Of a stretch of 64,000 bases of DNA, positions 27,421 through 37,855 are shown piece after piece; position 1 is the stretch's first letter, and each line of letters starts with the position of its first letter. Under the pieces are notes generated by a model. The model was not told where the DNA came from, did no database searches, and worked only from the letters and a program-made list of their open reading frames with translations. The position numbers were made by a program, and so were the translations under genes. The stretch is from Limanda limanda. Taxonomy: Eukaryota; Chordata; Actinopteri; Pleuronectiformes; Pleuronectidae. The stretch is taken from contig NC_083638.1 of assembly GCF_963576545.1 (NCBI RefSeq), forward strand, positions 29,535,900 to 29,599,899. Reading direction: 5' to 3'.

Positions 27421-28546
27421 GCTGGAGGACAGTTGTCTGTTGCGGAGGCTTTCAGAAATGACCCCATCTATAACCCATGCAGATACATACAAACACATTC
27501 TGCTCCAAGATTGAAGGAAGAACATGTAGATAACCGAGGCAGTGGGATTAATAAAGAGATTTTGTGAGTGAGGGTTCTGGGGCTGGGATTACAGCTCCTG
27601 GTCCAACGTTGACAAACACAATTCCCATCAGACAGGGAATGAGCAAAACAAAGCTGCCTTAAGAGGATTGAAGGGCTTGGCCATTGTGACTAAAACTATG
27701 TCTCAGATTGTCTTTCCCTCGGAGAATTAGGATGACATTGCCAAAATGGAAATACAGGCATGGATCTTTTTCCTGATGCCTGCCGTCATACACAATCATA
27801 CACGTCGAGATTTAATATGTGTATGTGAACAGAGTGAAGGTTTAAATCCTCTGGAAACTTGGCAGGCGATGTTCTGTAACATTAAAGAGTCACGGCTTGA
27901 TGAGTAACGTTCAAATTTAGGTTGGAAAATAAACATCCTAAGGTCAATTTGAACACTCAGAGAATTCAACAGTGTTTGACTTCATAATCCTAGCAGAATA
28001 TTGCCATCATGATTATGGTGACGTGGTTCAGCTGGTTTTAAATGTATAAATGCATGTTTTGATTATCTCGGCTGAAATATGTGCAGCTGTCATTATAGCC
28101 TTTATCATAGGTATTTTACCTTGTGATTTCCCTCTGAATAAAGAACAAACAATTAATATATATAATTGTTCTTATTCTGACATCTTTGTTGTGATTATTC
28201 ATCAGTTTATTACAGTGCATTTTACTCATACTTTGAACAACTCTTGTTTTCCCAATATTTACTGTATACATATTTATTTTAAATTATTTATAATCAGTGA
28301 CTTAATGATGCTTACTTGTACTACTTACTATGTTTCCATTTTTAATATGTCAATCGGGGCTCTATATAAAGTGGCCTCATTCTACATCCGTTATATGACT
28401 CATTACATGACTCAAAGACTGTTTAAAAAACTAAAAATACATGTAACTGGCTGATGAAATACTTATTTAGGCATTAGTAACAATAACAATGATGAGAACT
28501 AAAGGAGCACACCACGCAGCCAGGTGCTGGAGATGACATTTTCACT

Positions 28547-28654
28547 TCATATCTTGTCCAGCTGCCGTTTCTCTTCCTCAGGCATGATCTTTAGCCCCAG
28601 CTTCTCAGAGTCTCTGTTGAGCACCTGATCCGGACGATTCTTTGACCGTGTTGC
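28547..28654 (-). CDS. Nested gene, candidate last exon i
   Basis: A textbook acceptor (cgaaatgcctccacag) leads in phase 0 into ATRSKNRPDQVLNRDSEKLG, then LKIMPEEEKRQLDKI and a TGA stop. The tail is highly charged and probably helical. No clear aataaa was assigned downstream. Confidence 0.6.
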   Translation of the reverse strand, partial: ATRSKNRPDQVLNRDSEKLGLKIMPEEEKRQLDKI

Positions 28655-28772
28655 CTGTGGAGGCATTTCGAGCAATGTTCAAAAAAATAAAATCACAAAT
28701 GTGTAGATACTCAACAGACGAATACACAAATGCTACAAATCACAAGGTTCAAGGCATCTAAAGATCACACAC

Positions 28773-28887
28773 CTCACTTTTTGAGACGGAAGCAAGGAAG
28801 CTCTGAGTGAAGCTCCCTCCTGCTGCCAAGATTTGAGCAGCTTCAAGTCTGTTGTCCACCTGGTGCAGGTGCTGTGCCATGAACCCT
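28773..28887 (-). CDS. Nested gene, candidate exon h
   Basis: 115 bases: one completing base, then exactly 38 codons beginning GFMAQHLHQVDNRLEAAQIL and ending SFTQSFLASVSKSE, with donor gtgag|gtgtgt on a codon boundary. Heptad-like leucine/alanine spacing suggests an amphipathic helix. The acceptor is ccctgttgag. Confidence 0.6.
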
Positions 28888-28984
28888 CTCAACAGGGAAG
28901 GAAAGTGACAAACTAATCAAGTGACCATGTTTCATATGATTTTGAACACTGATTAATATAATGCAGTGTCTTCTCTCCTCTTAC

Positions 28985-29067
28985 CTCATCCCTGTGCTCA
29001 GCAGAGCAGTCACACCTCGACCGTGGCTGCAGTTTTGCACCATAGCATCCAGAGCCAGATTCCCCTG
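28985..29067 (-). CDS. Nested gene, candidate exon g
   Basis: After acceptor tattactcag (or cag three bases later) it reads QGNLALDAMVQNCSHGRG and VTALLSTGM, ending two bases into an arginine codon at gatgag|gtaaga, a consensus donor. It joins the next exon with a one-base completion. Confidence 0.6.
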
Positions 29068-29149
29068 CTGAGTAATACACTCATTTTAACTTTGAGCCCG
29101 TTTGAGCTGCAGGGCACTTCCAATTAATTACTCATTCTTCTTCTCTCAC

Positions 29150-29182
29150 ATCTTTTGGAGGTGACAATTTTTCTCCTGTATA
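29150..29182 (-). CDS. Nested gene, possible 33-base microexon
   Basis: A CT-rich acceptor (gatgttgatccctcag) and a donor (agat|gtgaga) enclose 33 bases that read YTGEKLSPPKD in the phase required by the following exon. It is too short to be convincing alone. Confidence 0.25.
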
Positions 29183-29462
29183 CTGAGGGATCAACATCAC
29201 CAGTGAGAGACAGCAGTGCACACACCAAGGAACATGTTGGCATATAGTGTTGAATGCAACAAGAAGAAGAAAGTTTTTTTAATACCTCGTCATTGACGAC
29301 CGCTCGTGACAAAGCTCAAAACATGTACTGGCTAGGCACTGAGGTTCTGTATGATAACCTGTATAGGGTGTTAAAGTCAGACTAACCAGTTGCTTTGTAT
29401 CACCCTGGTGTAAAATGAAGCATAATGCAGTTGAGAGGCAGGCTATCTGCAGGATGTGTTAC

Positions 29463-29534
29463 TGGCTCGAGCTCAACTTTTTTTTTTTATAAATTGCAAT
29501 CTTGGTGCTGCAGTCACTGGCTTTGTTCGTATAC
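29463..29534 (-). CDS. Nested gene, candidate exon f (3' edge uncertain)
   Basis: The acceptor gttttctag and one base complete the arginine codon of exon e. YTNKASDCSTKIAIYK follows, then a lysine run from an 11-A tract, then a stop. The possible donor (agcca|gtaaca) gives a phase that does not fit the next clear exon. The join here is unresolved: a missed exon, a different donor, or a decay event at the A run. Confidence 0.35.
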
Positions 29535-29638
29535 CTAGAAAACAGCAATACATAACAGCTTTGATAATTAAGCAAAATCTGTGAGAAACTCAAAGTTAAA
29601 AGTTATCTAGTTAAACAATCACTAACATCTGTCTTTAC

Positions 29639-29769
29639 CTGTAATGGGAATGGACACAAACAGCATTTACTCTTGGGTCATAAAAACTGAGCAGTAGAGT
29701 TGAGTTTTTTATCAGCTCCAGCTCCGCATGGCAGGAGACGGATGGAAACAAGACACCAGGGTGAACCCA
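29639..29769 (-). CDS. Nested gene, candidate exon e
   Basis: The acceptor cctaattag is directly preceded by an in-frame TAG, so the frame can only be opened by splicing. The 43 codons include WVHPGVLFPSVSCHAELELI, NSTLLLSFYDPRVNAV and a histidine-rich end (CVHSHY). The exon ends two bases into a codon at tacag|gtaaag, a strong donor. The composition looks like a folded-protein core. Confidence 0.6.
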
Positions 29770-29851
29770 CTAATTAGGAAAAACAAGGAGGGGAGAGAGC
29801 TTTCAGTTTTGTGACATCAAACATGACACAGTTTACAAGCATCTAAAAAAC

Positions 29852-29978
29852 CTGTTTGTACCAGCTTATTCTGGTGTAAAAGAGGTAAATGTCGCTGACT
29901 TGGAGGTGGCTGGAAGGCCCCAGGTCAATAGCCTCTCCTCTTTGTTCAGGGAGCCTTTGGAAGAGTTGGAGCCAAAGC
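29852..29978 (-). CDS. Nested gene, candidate exon d
   Basis: The acceptor ctgttgtaaag gives one base that completes a tryptophan codon (NDWKW), then LWLQLFQRLPEQRGEAIDLG and HLQVSDIYLFYTRISWYKQ. It ends on a codon boundary at acag|gttttt. The exact phase match to exon c is the main support. A + strand frame (29900-30088) is also open over the same bases. Confidence 0.6.
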
Positions 29979-30226
29979 CTTTACAACAGGGGTCTGGGTG
30001 CAGGATGTTAGGTGACTTGAAAGATTTCCACTTTTTCCAGGATAGCCTAAACCTCATCTTCAACCGTATAGCACCTACATCCATTGACTGATTTCCTGTC
30101 TGTTGAGATCAATGGCAAATTATTATCATCTAAATGTCTCCTATGTTTTACCTAGGTAAAAAATGTGAGCAGCAGGCGATCACAGAAATGAAAGCATCGT
30201 CACTCACTGTCTTCGGGCGAACTTAC

Positions 30227-30323
30227 CATTTCCAGTCGTTTTTGCCTCCAACACATGTCAGGAAGACGACAAGCTCTTCTCCTGTCCAGGGGAACTGGTT
30301 GAGGAGGAAGTGGAAACAGGGTT
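30227..30323 (-). CDS. Nested gene, candidate exon c
   Basis: 97 bases encoding PCFHFLLNQFPWTGEELV and VFLTCVGGKNDWK, followed by a consensus donor (aaatg|gtaagt). An in-frame TGA just upstream forces the acceptor to cctctgattag. The aromatic, hydrophobic composition and the strong donor make this one of the best-supported pieces. The + strand frame covering it is a shadow. Confidence 0.6.
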
Positions 30324-31492
30324 CTAATCAGAGGAATGGTCCTAAGAAGATGCAGCGTTTAACAGTCCCACTGAGTCTAATTCGTAGTCAAGCAAGTAGG
30401 GGTTATGGTTGGAATTGGCCTCCAGGAAATCAATGTACGGGTCAATTTAAAGTTCCCACAGGTGTTTTGTATGTGTGGTTTCAGATATTTTGAGAAGCTG
30501 TCGAAGTGTGAATAACACAAACCATTTGAAATTTCCTTTATTAGGAGCATAGGGATTGCCCTGGAGAAATACCTAATTTCCTGAGCTTTGTGCGTGTAGT
30601 CAGGGGGGAGGCCTTGCGTGCAAAATTGTGTTTTCCATAATTGCTAAGAACAGGTGGATTGAGTGAGTGAGAGGAATTTTTATTTTGCCCGAGGGATGCA
30701 AGGTTTTCTCATAAAATTCATTAAGAAGGTTGTTTCTCTCTCTCTTTCTCACTCACATATCACATCTACTGGACGACTAATGAGCGATTAAATATTTCCT
30801 GCATAGAAGAGATAATGGTTCTTGATTCAGTCTTTTGAAAACTGTATTTTGGCCTCATAACAGCAGCAGGACCTTACCTTATTTATTATAATTATTTGTG
30901 ATAAACTGATTAATGTTCTCTAGTTTTGAACTGACCTCAAAGAATTCTGCCTTCAACAAAAAAAATTGTACATCAGCAAATTACTTTATATTTCAGTACA
31001 CAGCACATGGGTTCGTAGTATTTGTAAATTGAGATTATTAAGATACATGTTATAGTCCAAGTAGGAAATTAACCTTTTGTAGTGCAAAACAATCAATAAC
31101 AACAAATACGTCTATCTACCACCGAGTATCAGGAAAGAAGAAAAGAAAAAGAAATCTGAAAATGTTCCTAAACATTTATTAGAGTCATCGTTTCCAGTGC
31201 AATTAACAATTTTTCAGACAAATATTTTTGAACAAACCTGTTGCCAGAATAGTTTTAAGTGGCAGAAGGGAGGAAGCTTACACAACAGTATTTTGAATAA
31301 TTTCTCATCCAATAACAATCATTTTAGAACAAGATGGTGAATATACCTTGTATGTGTGAACTTCTGTACTTGCAGATGTCAGCAGATGTCAGCGACCACC
31401 AACGGATGTTAGGGACAGGGTATCTTCAGTCGTGTACCTTAGTGTCAACAAATGTTTCTGATTTTAATCACCAGACACCCTCTGCTAAGGAC

Positions 31493-31560
31493 CTGGGTGT
31501 ATGTCCCTTATATCTTTGGGCCCAGTTGGGATCTTTCCTCCTGATCCAGAATCCATGTTC
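31493..31560 (-). CDS. Nested gene, candidate exon b
   Basis: The acceptor ctatccag opens a 68-base stretch encoding NMDSGSGGKIPTGPKDIRD and IHP. It ends one base into a codon at a weak donor (ccag|gtcctt). One base in and one base out fit both neighbours. The internal ATG in NMDS could be a start codon instead. Confidence 0.4.
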
Positions 31561-31585
31561 CTGGATAGTAGTTCAGAAGTTTTAC

Positions 31586-31651
31586 CTGTGAAGATTCTCT
31601 CTGTGATATGAGGTTAACTGGTCTTGCTTGAAGTTTCCCAGGCTTTTGGAT
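31586..31651 (-). CDS. Nested gene, candidate exon a
   Basis: In minus orientation a good acceptor (tttcacctcag) precedes 66 bases that hold SKSLGNFKQDQLTSYHRENL and end two bases into a codon at cacag|gtaaaa. A shifted frame of the same DNA is also open, so the frame rests on its phase fit with the next exon. An ATG lies just upstream of the acceptor, and the true start could be there if this is exon 1. Confidence 0.45.
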
Positions 31652-32485
31652 CTGAGGTGAAACATTGTTAAGAGCTTCACAAAACACTAGGTGCCTTTGA
31701 TTCATGCTCAAAAATAGTTCAGTAGATCTACTGTTCCTGGGTCTATGACAAATCTGGGCAGATATTCTAATGTTTCTGCTGACAGTACAATCAGCTACGC
31801 TCTTGCCACCAGTCTGTACTTTAATTAATACATTTCAAAAGGATTTCTTTGTATGTTTGTTCAAATAGAAATATCCTGCGTCTGCTTGCTTTGTTTGATT
31901 TAAATGAGATGTGGATCAAATAATATTGTGGACAAAACCTGCATTAATTAATATGAGAAGAGTGGCTCTGATGAATGTATTGCATGTACAAAAATGTTTA
32001 CAATTTAAAAAAAGATGGTAGAACAAATGGGCTAAAGGATTGAAAAAAATAAGGATTCAGCCTTTGTTGAGAAGAGGAGGTGTGAGGTAGAATTTTGACA
32101 GGAAGTGACAGGACAAATTAATTCTTGGATGTGTGGAGACACTGCGAGAGGAGTGCCCCAGTGATGTGGTGATTCTCCCTGTGGTTTTGCCACTAATGAG
32201 AACGTCTGCATCAGTGAAACAGATGGCGTGAGAGAGAGAAGGCTGCCTGAGAGGAGAGAACAACAAGGCTCAGAGAGATGTGTAAAAGAATAAAATGCAG
32301 TGAGTGGTTTGAAAACAAGGAGGAAGATTGCGAGCAGAGTGGTGTTTTCCACTCACAGAGGGCTCTCTCACTCTTTTAAAAAACAAACTGGTTGAGAAAA
32401 TAAATTGTAAAAAATAACAAAAACAACTCTGTCTTTTATTTATTGCTTTTACTTATTCATGTCATTTTTTGCTCCTCTCCTCAAG

Positions 32486-32700
32486 GTGCCAATGCCCAGC
32501 TCAGTTTGAAGGGCCTGAGTGCCAACAGAACAGACACGGTTTCCACGGTAACGGCTATGCCTGGTTCCCTCCCATGATGCTTTGTTTCGAGAGTCACGTG
32601 TCGATGGAGTTCATCACAGATGTGGCTGATGGACTGCTGCTGTACAGCGGTCCCTTAGCCCAGCTGCAGGCCTGGGACCAGGAGGACTTCATGGCTATAG
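32486..32700 (+). CDS. Cadherin exon 3 in window: end of EGF 1 and start of laminin-G 1
   Basis: The single base at 32486 completes the arginine codon of the previous exon. CQCPAQFEGPEC then closes the EGF module. The rest (GYAWFPPMMLCFESHVSMEF and onwards) is the start of a laminin-G beta sandwich, including the hallmark GLLLYSGPLAQL segment. The exon ends one base into a glutamate codon at atag|gtaaga. In the family, laminin-G modules are ectodomain folds that may bind ligands or stabilise the proteolytically nicked cadherin. Donor, acceptor and phase all agree with the neighbouring exons. Confidence 0.92.
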
Positions 32701-32793
32701 GTAAGAACTTTGCACTGAATCAAAATTCCTCACTATATGAGGACAGGTGTCACTAACATAAGATGTAGAAAATTATTTATAACCATAAAGTAC

Positions 32794-33013
32794 CAGTGTG
32801 TAGGATTTAGTGGCTTCTAGTGGTGAAGTTGCATATTGCAATCTAAACCCCTCCCCTTACCCCTCCTTTCCAAGCATGTTGGAGAACCTACAGGAACCTT
32901 CAGGTTTTGTTAATAAAATGACCCTTTCTGGAGCTACTGTTTGGTTTCTCTGTTCTGGGCTACCATAGAAGTAAGGCTGTGCAACATGGAAGAGGCAGAA
33001 GAAGGAGGGAGAT
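32794..33013 (+). mobile_element. hAT-like MITE, left part
   Basis: Begins CAGTGTGTAGGATTTAGTGG and continues with cttctagtggtgaagttgca, ctttccaagcatgttgg, ttctgggctacc and gtgcaacatgg in the fixed order of a very common fish MITE. The expected mirrored right end (ccta...acacactg) was not seen, so the copy is 3'-truncated. It lies about 90 bases after the donor of cadherin exon 3. Confidence 0.7.
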
Positions 33014-34322
33014 GAAGTTTAGCTCAACTGTATCTTCTCAGTCTTGGGGAACTGCAACAGCAGCAGTGCATACATTACACACCTGGCTTCCCTGCCTTAT
33101 CTGGTTTGTAAAGCATTTTAGTATTATCTCAAACTTCACTGGTTTCAGTTTCAACAATACTTGACGGAATAATGTGTTTTCACACAGTGTGGTAACAGTT
33201 TTTCCAAAGCGGGATATACTGACCCAACAAGTGGTGCTTCTGGTCATTCTTACGGTAGGTGAGATAAAGAGTCGGGGCTTTGTGTGGGAGGACAGCTTGT
33301 ATCTGACAAAGCAGAATATACACAAACTGCAGCAGTGATCCCCAACCAGGAATGTTTGTATACATGGGAAATATGGATTTTGTGGAAAAGAATAATTATT
33401 GTGGACTACAGAGTCACACGACTTTGGAAAGTGGTGGAATTTCAGAGCAGAATAATTTAAACTTGGATGAGACTGGAATTCAATTTGAATTAAGTTGGCA
33501 TGTACAAATGACTCATATGACTGGCATCTTCAAAGAGGGAGGTTGAAAAGAAAACCAGCATGTGCAATAAAGAAAAGAAGATGCCAATTGAAAGTCAATT
33601 GCATATGTGGACACCGTGAGTAAACCGGAGAGATCCACTGTAACTCTTAAAGCCCCTCTTTCACTGAAGACTCTGACATGTTACAAGACAGGAACAGGAT
33701 CCATCCCAGGTTTAATTCCCTGTGTGTATTAACTTGCCACGGCCTGCGGATTAAACAGTGACAGTCTCTCTTACACAATTGCTCCTATCGATCTTATTAA
33801 AGCTGACATCACTATGCATTTGTAAGTGTTCTACTTTGATTCAAACATTTGTTTTACACAAATGCTTATTAAGAGAAGATGAATGTGAAATGGCTGGTCA
33901 GTCACACACACACTCCGGGCAACCAATCCCCACGATACTGTGTATATTTGAGTGCTAGAAAAATCGGAAAATATGTGTAGACTGAGCTTTGGCAGGTTTA
34001 CGTCTTCTGCTCTTCAGGGAGAATGCTGGTCTTTTGTGTCCGTGGAGATGCTGTTGAAGTTTAAAGACAATAAAGCTTGTTGAAATGAGGGCGGCGGGCA
34101 GACATAATAGACAGAACGCAACACAGAACAAAATGTCTTGTACTTCTCCGGTATATTTAGTGTTTTAATCTGAGAGTCTCACGCCTCCTTGTCTCTCCAG
34201 TTTCTTCTTCCCTTGTATTGGGCCTCTCTCTTGGGAGAGATGCTGTTGTTCCATCACTGCCAAAGTAATATGTGTGGGAGGTGAGGTCTGCCTGGAGAGC
34301 TGGACGGGGTTTGTGTGTGAGT

Positions 34323-34347
34323 ATGTGTGTGTGTGTGTGTGTGTGTA
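34323..34347. repeat. (GT)n microsatellite
   Basis: About 12 GT units. Confidence 0.9.
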
Positions 34348-35079
34348 TAAATCCCAATTTATTTCTTTGGCTATGGTCAGTGTCAGAGGATTGGGGTGCC
34401 TCTGAAAACCGGCCAACATGTGTTGTAGGATCGTAAAGAGTTAACACGTTTGTTGGTGGAGCAAAGGCTAATTTGCCACTGCTCAGATTGTAATTAGAGT
34501 CAGGCTGTACATATTTAGAGCTCTAATTAACTTGTTTCAAGGTTCACCTACTGCATGTAGCGAATCCACCGCCAAGCCTCGACTGAGCCTAATATAACTG
34601 CATTTAAGTGTGTTTGTGTTTGTATGCAATGCAATCAGTGAACATAACACAGTGTTATAATGATATGCAGAGTCCATTTCCCAGTGTTTGAAGATGGAAA
34701 CTGCTGTAATTGCTTAGATCTGGATACACAGAAAGACAACTAAAGCAAGGTCCAGTAGGAAAGGCACTGTTGACCTGCTGTAAGGCCCCAAGGCAAAGCT
34801 CTGCTGCTCGGCTACTGCCCCCCTGTGCACCACTCTCCGTGCATTGTTTATGCAGCACGTAACCTGTCACTTCCATGTTCCAACGAAGCCCAGCAAACTA
34901 TAGCAGTGTAAGTATTTGTTCAGAGATCAGGGACTACAAACAAAAATCTGTCCAGACGGACCTTTCCAGCTGGTCCTGTGGATCCTGAAGATATCCCAGT
35001 CCAGCTTGGATATGTAATCCTTTCATCAAGTTCTAACTCTACTCCAGGATCTCTTCCCAGTTTGTCGTGGCCAGTAAAC

Positions 35080-35205
35080 CTCCAACATAAGCCGTCAAGG
35101 AGGCATCCTGACTAGATGGCAGAACTACTTCAACTATCCCCTTTTGACATGAAGGCAAAGGGGTTCTACTCCGAGCTGATAAATGATCAGCTCCTTCACC
35201 ACCAC
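35080..35205 (+). repeat. Dispersed fish repeat fragment, possibly LINE-derived
   Basis: The order aggaggcatcctgactagat, agaactacttcaactatccc and ggttctactccgagct, with gatcagctccttcacc, resembles a GC-rich conserved fish repeat whose copies read with arms like catcctgaccagatgcc. Diverged copy. Assignment to a non-LTR element is an inference. Confidence 0.5.
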
Positions 35206-36280
35206 AATGGTTCAGTACTACGCCTGCATTATTGCCATCACCGTACTGACCTACGTTTGCATCAGAGGAAATCCAGTTACAACATATTTGGTCAAAACTG
35301 AGTTTAATTTGTGTTCACCACCTTTACAATTTTATCCATCGATTACCTATTCGGCTTATGCTTTGAGGGAGGTGGATTGTAATCTGGTTTGTGTATGTGT
35401 GTGTCTGTTTGTTTTCACGTGAGTGTGTGTACGTGTGCTGATGTGAATGTGTGAGTGTGCACTGTAGGACTTGCTCTCACATTTATTGCACAACGACTGC
35501 TAACTGGACATAGTAATAGGGCTATACATCAAGTGATAATTTCACTTTGCATTAAACAGTGGCTAAAGCCTGAGCTAAAGCTGAAAGTTGTTGTAGTTAT
35601 TGATCATATCATATTGAGTGTCTTAAATGTATTACCGTGTGAAGTCATATTTATTTATCTGTAAAATATGAATAGTCATCTAACAGATAGAAACTTGGCC
35701 AAACATATGAACGCTGTTCTGCCCTTATAAACTGTTGAATGTAAATTACAATCAAAGTAAAATTAATTCTCATGGACCATGAAAGCAAAATGTTAAATTG
35801 AAATATAAGAATGTAAGATTTTAAAACCAGATTTTAAAATAGGACTTCTTTGTAAGACTGGTTGGAAAGATTACTTAATAATACAGGACCACCTTCTTTC
35901 ATATTGTACTTTAAACATGCACATTTCCTGAATTTGCAATTGATTAAAATACCAAAACCAAGTATGCAATAAAGCTTTTATTTCTGGAGGCCTGAAGATG
36001 TTGGTCTCTGGGCAGTTTCCACATTGGGCAACAGACATATTATCTAACCTATAAGTACAACCTGAAGTGAATACTCCTGGAAAGTTAGTAGTGTAGGTTA
36101 AAGCTCAATCTGATTGTAAACGGTTATAGCAATAATTTTACCAATCAACTTGTTTTGTCTTTAATATACATTTAGATGATTTCAGATACTGATATTTGGA
36201 TATTCCATTGAACAATGAATGATCAGTTTTGTTCCATGTTAAACGCTTTATTTAAGCAAGTAAAGGTATGTGTTTCAGTG

Positions 36281-36281
36281 G

Positions 36282-36321
<40 letters not shown>

Positions 36322-36328
36322 CACACAA
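36281..36328. repeat. (CA)n microsatellite, interrupted
   Basis: Two CA runs split by one aaa. Confidence 0.9.
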
Positions 36329-37429
36329 CCTTGATTTGTTTGCTTGAACACCTAATCCAAAAATCCATTCAATACACAAATATTATTAAAAAAAACATAT
36401 GAGGCAGCCATAGTCAGGGATGAACCTCAAACACAGTTTTTTAATAAAAAAGGAAAGTGCAGGCAGCATATAAGACAAATATCAGATATAGGAGATAAGG
36501 ACTGAGGACAGAATAGTATTGACTGTACTGTACGGTGTATTTTTGACTGAGACGCATACAAATAAAAGTGTCCTGTGAAAAATAATAATGAAATATTTCT
36601 TTCAGTCAGCCTCACTGTGCTTTTGCACTATGGAGCTGATAAGATCGGGTCCAGCAGCAGAACATATAAGGGGCAAAGGTTAACAAGCACTTGCATGCCT
36701 GTCAGATTGGATAAAACATTGAGCCACAGTAACAGTGAACCACTAATCCAAAGAGCAAAGTCATGCATATTGTTGATGGTAAGCTCACACAGAGTTTGTT
36801 TTTCTGACCAGAATCTTAACTTATCTTCTCAAAATCGACAAAAGCAATAACTTGTTTATTAAGTGGGATGAGTGTGGCACCAGGGAACAGGAAAACATTG
36901 TGTAACCTCAACCTGAAAAACACAGCTTCAAGAGTCCTCTGTGTTGGACTGGTGCTTCATTGCATGAAGAGTCCGCCAAAGCAAGACGACAACCAAATCA
37001 AAGAGAGCGTAGAACCAGAAGGTCCAACCCAATGTATTGAGCATGAGTGCTGGATAAGATATGATTGTGTAAGAGGCACAGCGGTGTATCTGTTTTTTGG
37101 TGTCAAGTGTAAAGTGTGGGTCAAAAGGCTGCTACAACACACTACACACAGGTGTTTGCAAGACAGAGAGGTGGCATATGGATCTGTAGGAACAGAGGCA
37201 GGAGAATAGCATAAAAAAATAGAAGGTGGCTGCGGAAGAGACTGTTGTATAAAGCTGGGCTAATGTCAGGTGACACATGATAATTCACAGATATAACTCC
37301 ATGATTTTAATTTCCGACACGTGGACATGTGTGTGACTTTGTGTGTGCGTTAGACAGTCTTCACCTTGTTATTAAACCTTGTTAAGAGATGCTGCCCATT
37401 GAGCCTGAGATCATATTCCCAAGTGTTTT

Positions 37430-37480
37430 ACACACACACGCACTCTCACACACACACATACACACACACTCACAGACACA
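37430..37480. repeat. Imperfect (CA)n
   Basis: CA units with interspersed tc, ta and ga variants. Confidence 0.8.
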
Positions 37481-37614
37481 CAGACCTTCAGCTTCTTATT
37501 GAGATGCTGGTTTGCTGTTCCAAAGCCACCCACTCATCCACCCTTTATCCTGCCGCAGGGCAGCTGTACCAAGCCAGCCCCACTGTGTAGGGGCAGAGAA
37601 GGTATAAGACACAT

Positions 37615-37710
<96 letters not shown>
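37615..37710. repeat. Long pure (CA)n, about 48 units
   Basis: About 96 bases of CA. Together with the GT block from 37795 it forms an inverted arrangement (see findings). Confidence 0.95.
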
Positions 37711-37712
<2 letters not shown>

Positions 37713-37794
37713 ACTGCCAATGTAGCTGTGCACTTTATCCAATCTGCAGCCACTCGGGGAGACAAGATTACATGGCATAACGCAAAGCTTGCGG

Positions 37795-37855
37795 TGTGTG
37801 TGTGTGTGTGTGCGTGTGCGTGTGCGTGCGTGTGCGTGTGTGTGTGCGTGTGTGG
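37795..37855. repeat. (GT)n with GC variants
   Basis: GT alternating with repeated tgcg variants. Its purine/pyrimidine alternation is almost complete. Confidence 0.9.

Larger units (their letters stand above)
28547..31651 (-). other. Candidate nested gene in cadherin intron, unrecognised product
   Basis: Gene-level entry for a minus-strand model. In transcription order the candidate exons are 31586-31651, 31493-31560, 30227-30323, 29852-29978, 29639-29769, 29463-29534 (3' edge doubtful), possibly 29150-29182, 28985-29067, 28773-28887 and 28547-28654. The first five junction phases agree exactly, as do the last three exons, and no stop falls inside these. The junction around 29463-29182 is not resolved. 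The model ends at TGA 28547-28549. The 5' end is unknown: the first exon starts inside a codon, so exons further upstream (above 31651) are expected. The conceptual protein has a hydrophobic/aromatic central part and a charged C-terminus ending EEEKRQLDKI. I do not recognise the family. It could also be a recent pseudogene. Confidence 0.55.
19048..32485. other. Cadherin intron, 13.4 kb, hosting a nested minus-strand gene
   Basis: Runs from gtgagt to cctcaag. It holds an hAT fragment (19301-19680), a (GT)n tract, a LINE-tail-like piece (22640-22718), a (TA)n tract, a dispersed repeat (24530-24664), a purine-rich tract (about 27150-27420) and the candidate nested gene (28547-31651). Between about 25000 and 27000 nothing recognisable is seen. 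Confidence 0.7.

Noticed and set aside
28050..28454. 134-codon + strand frame
   Set aside because: Very AT-rich, hydrophobic/isoleucine-biased chance frame without splice or family signal.
31340..31400. Extra exon of the nested gene ending acaag|gtatat
   Set aside because: Its phases do not fit between the neighbouring candidate exons.
36868..37209. 113-codon + strand frame
   Set aside because: No splice signal or recognised motif; it looks like a chance frame in intron.
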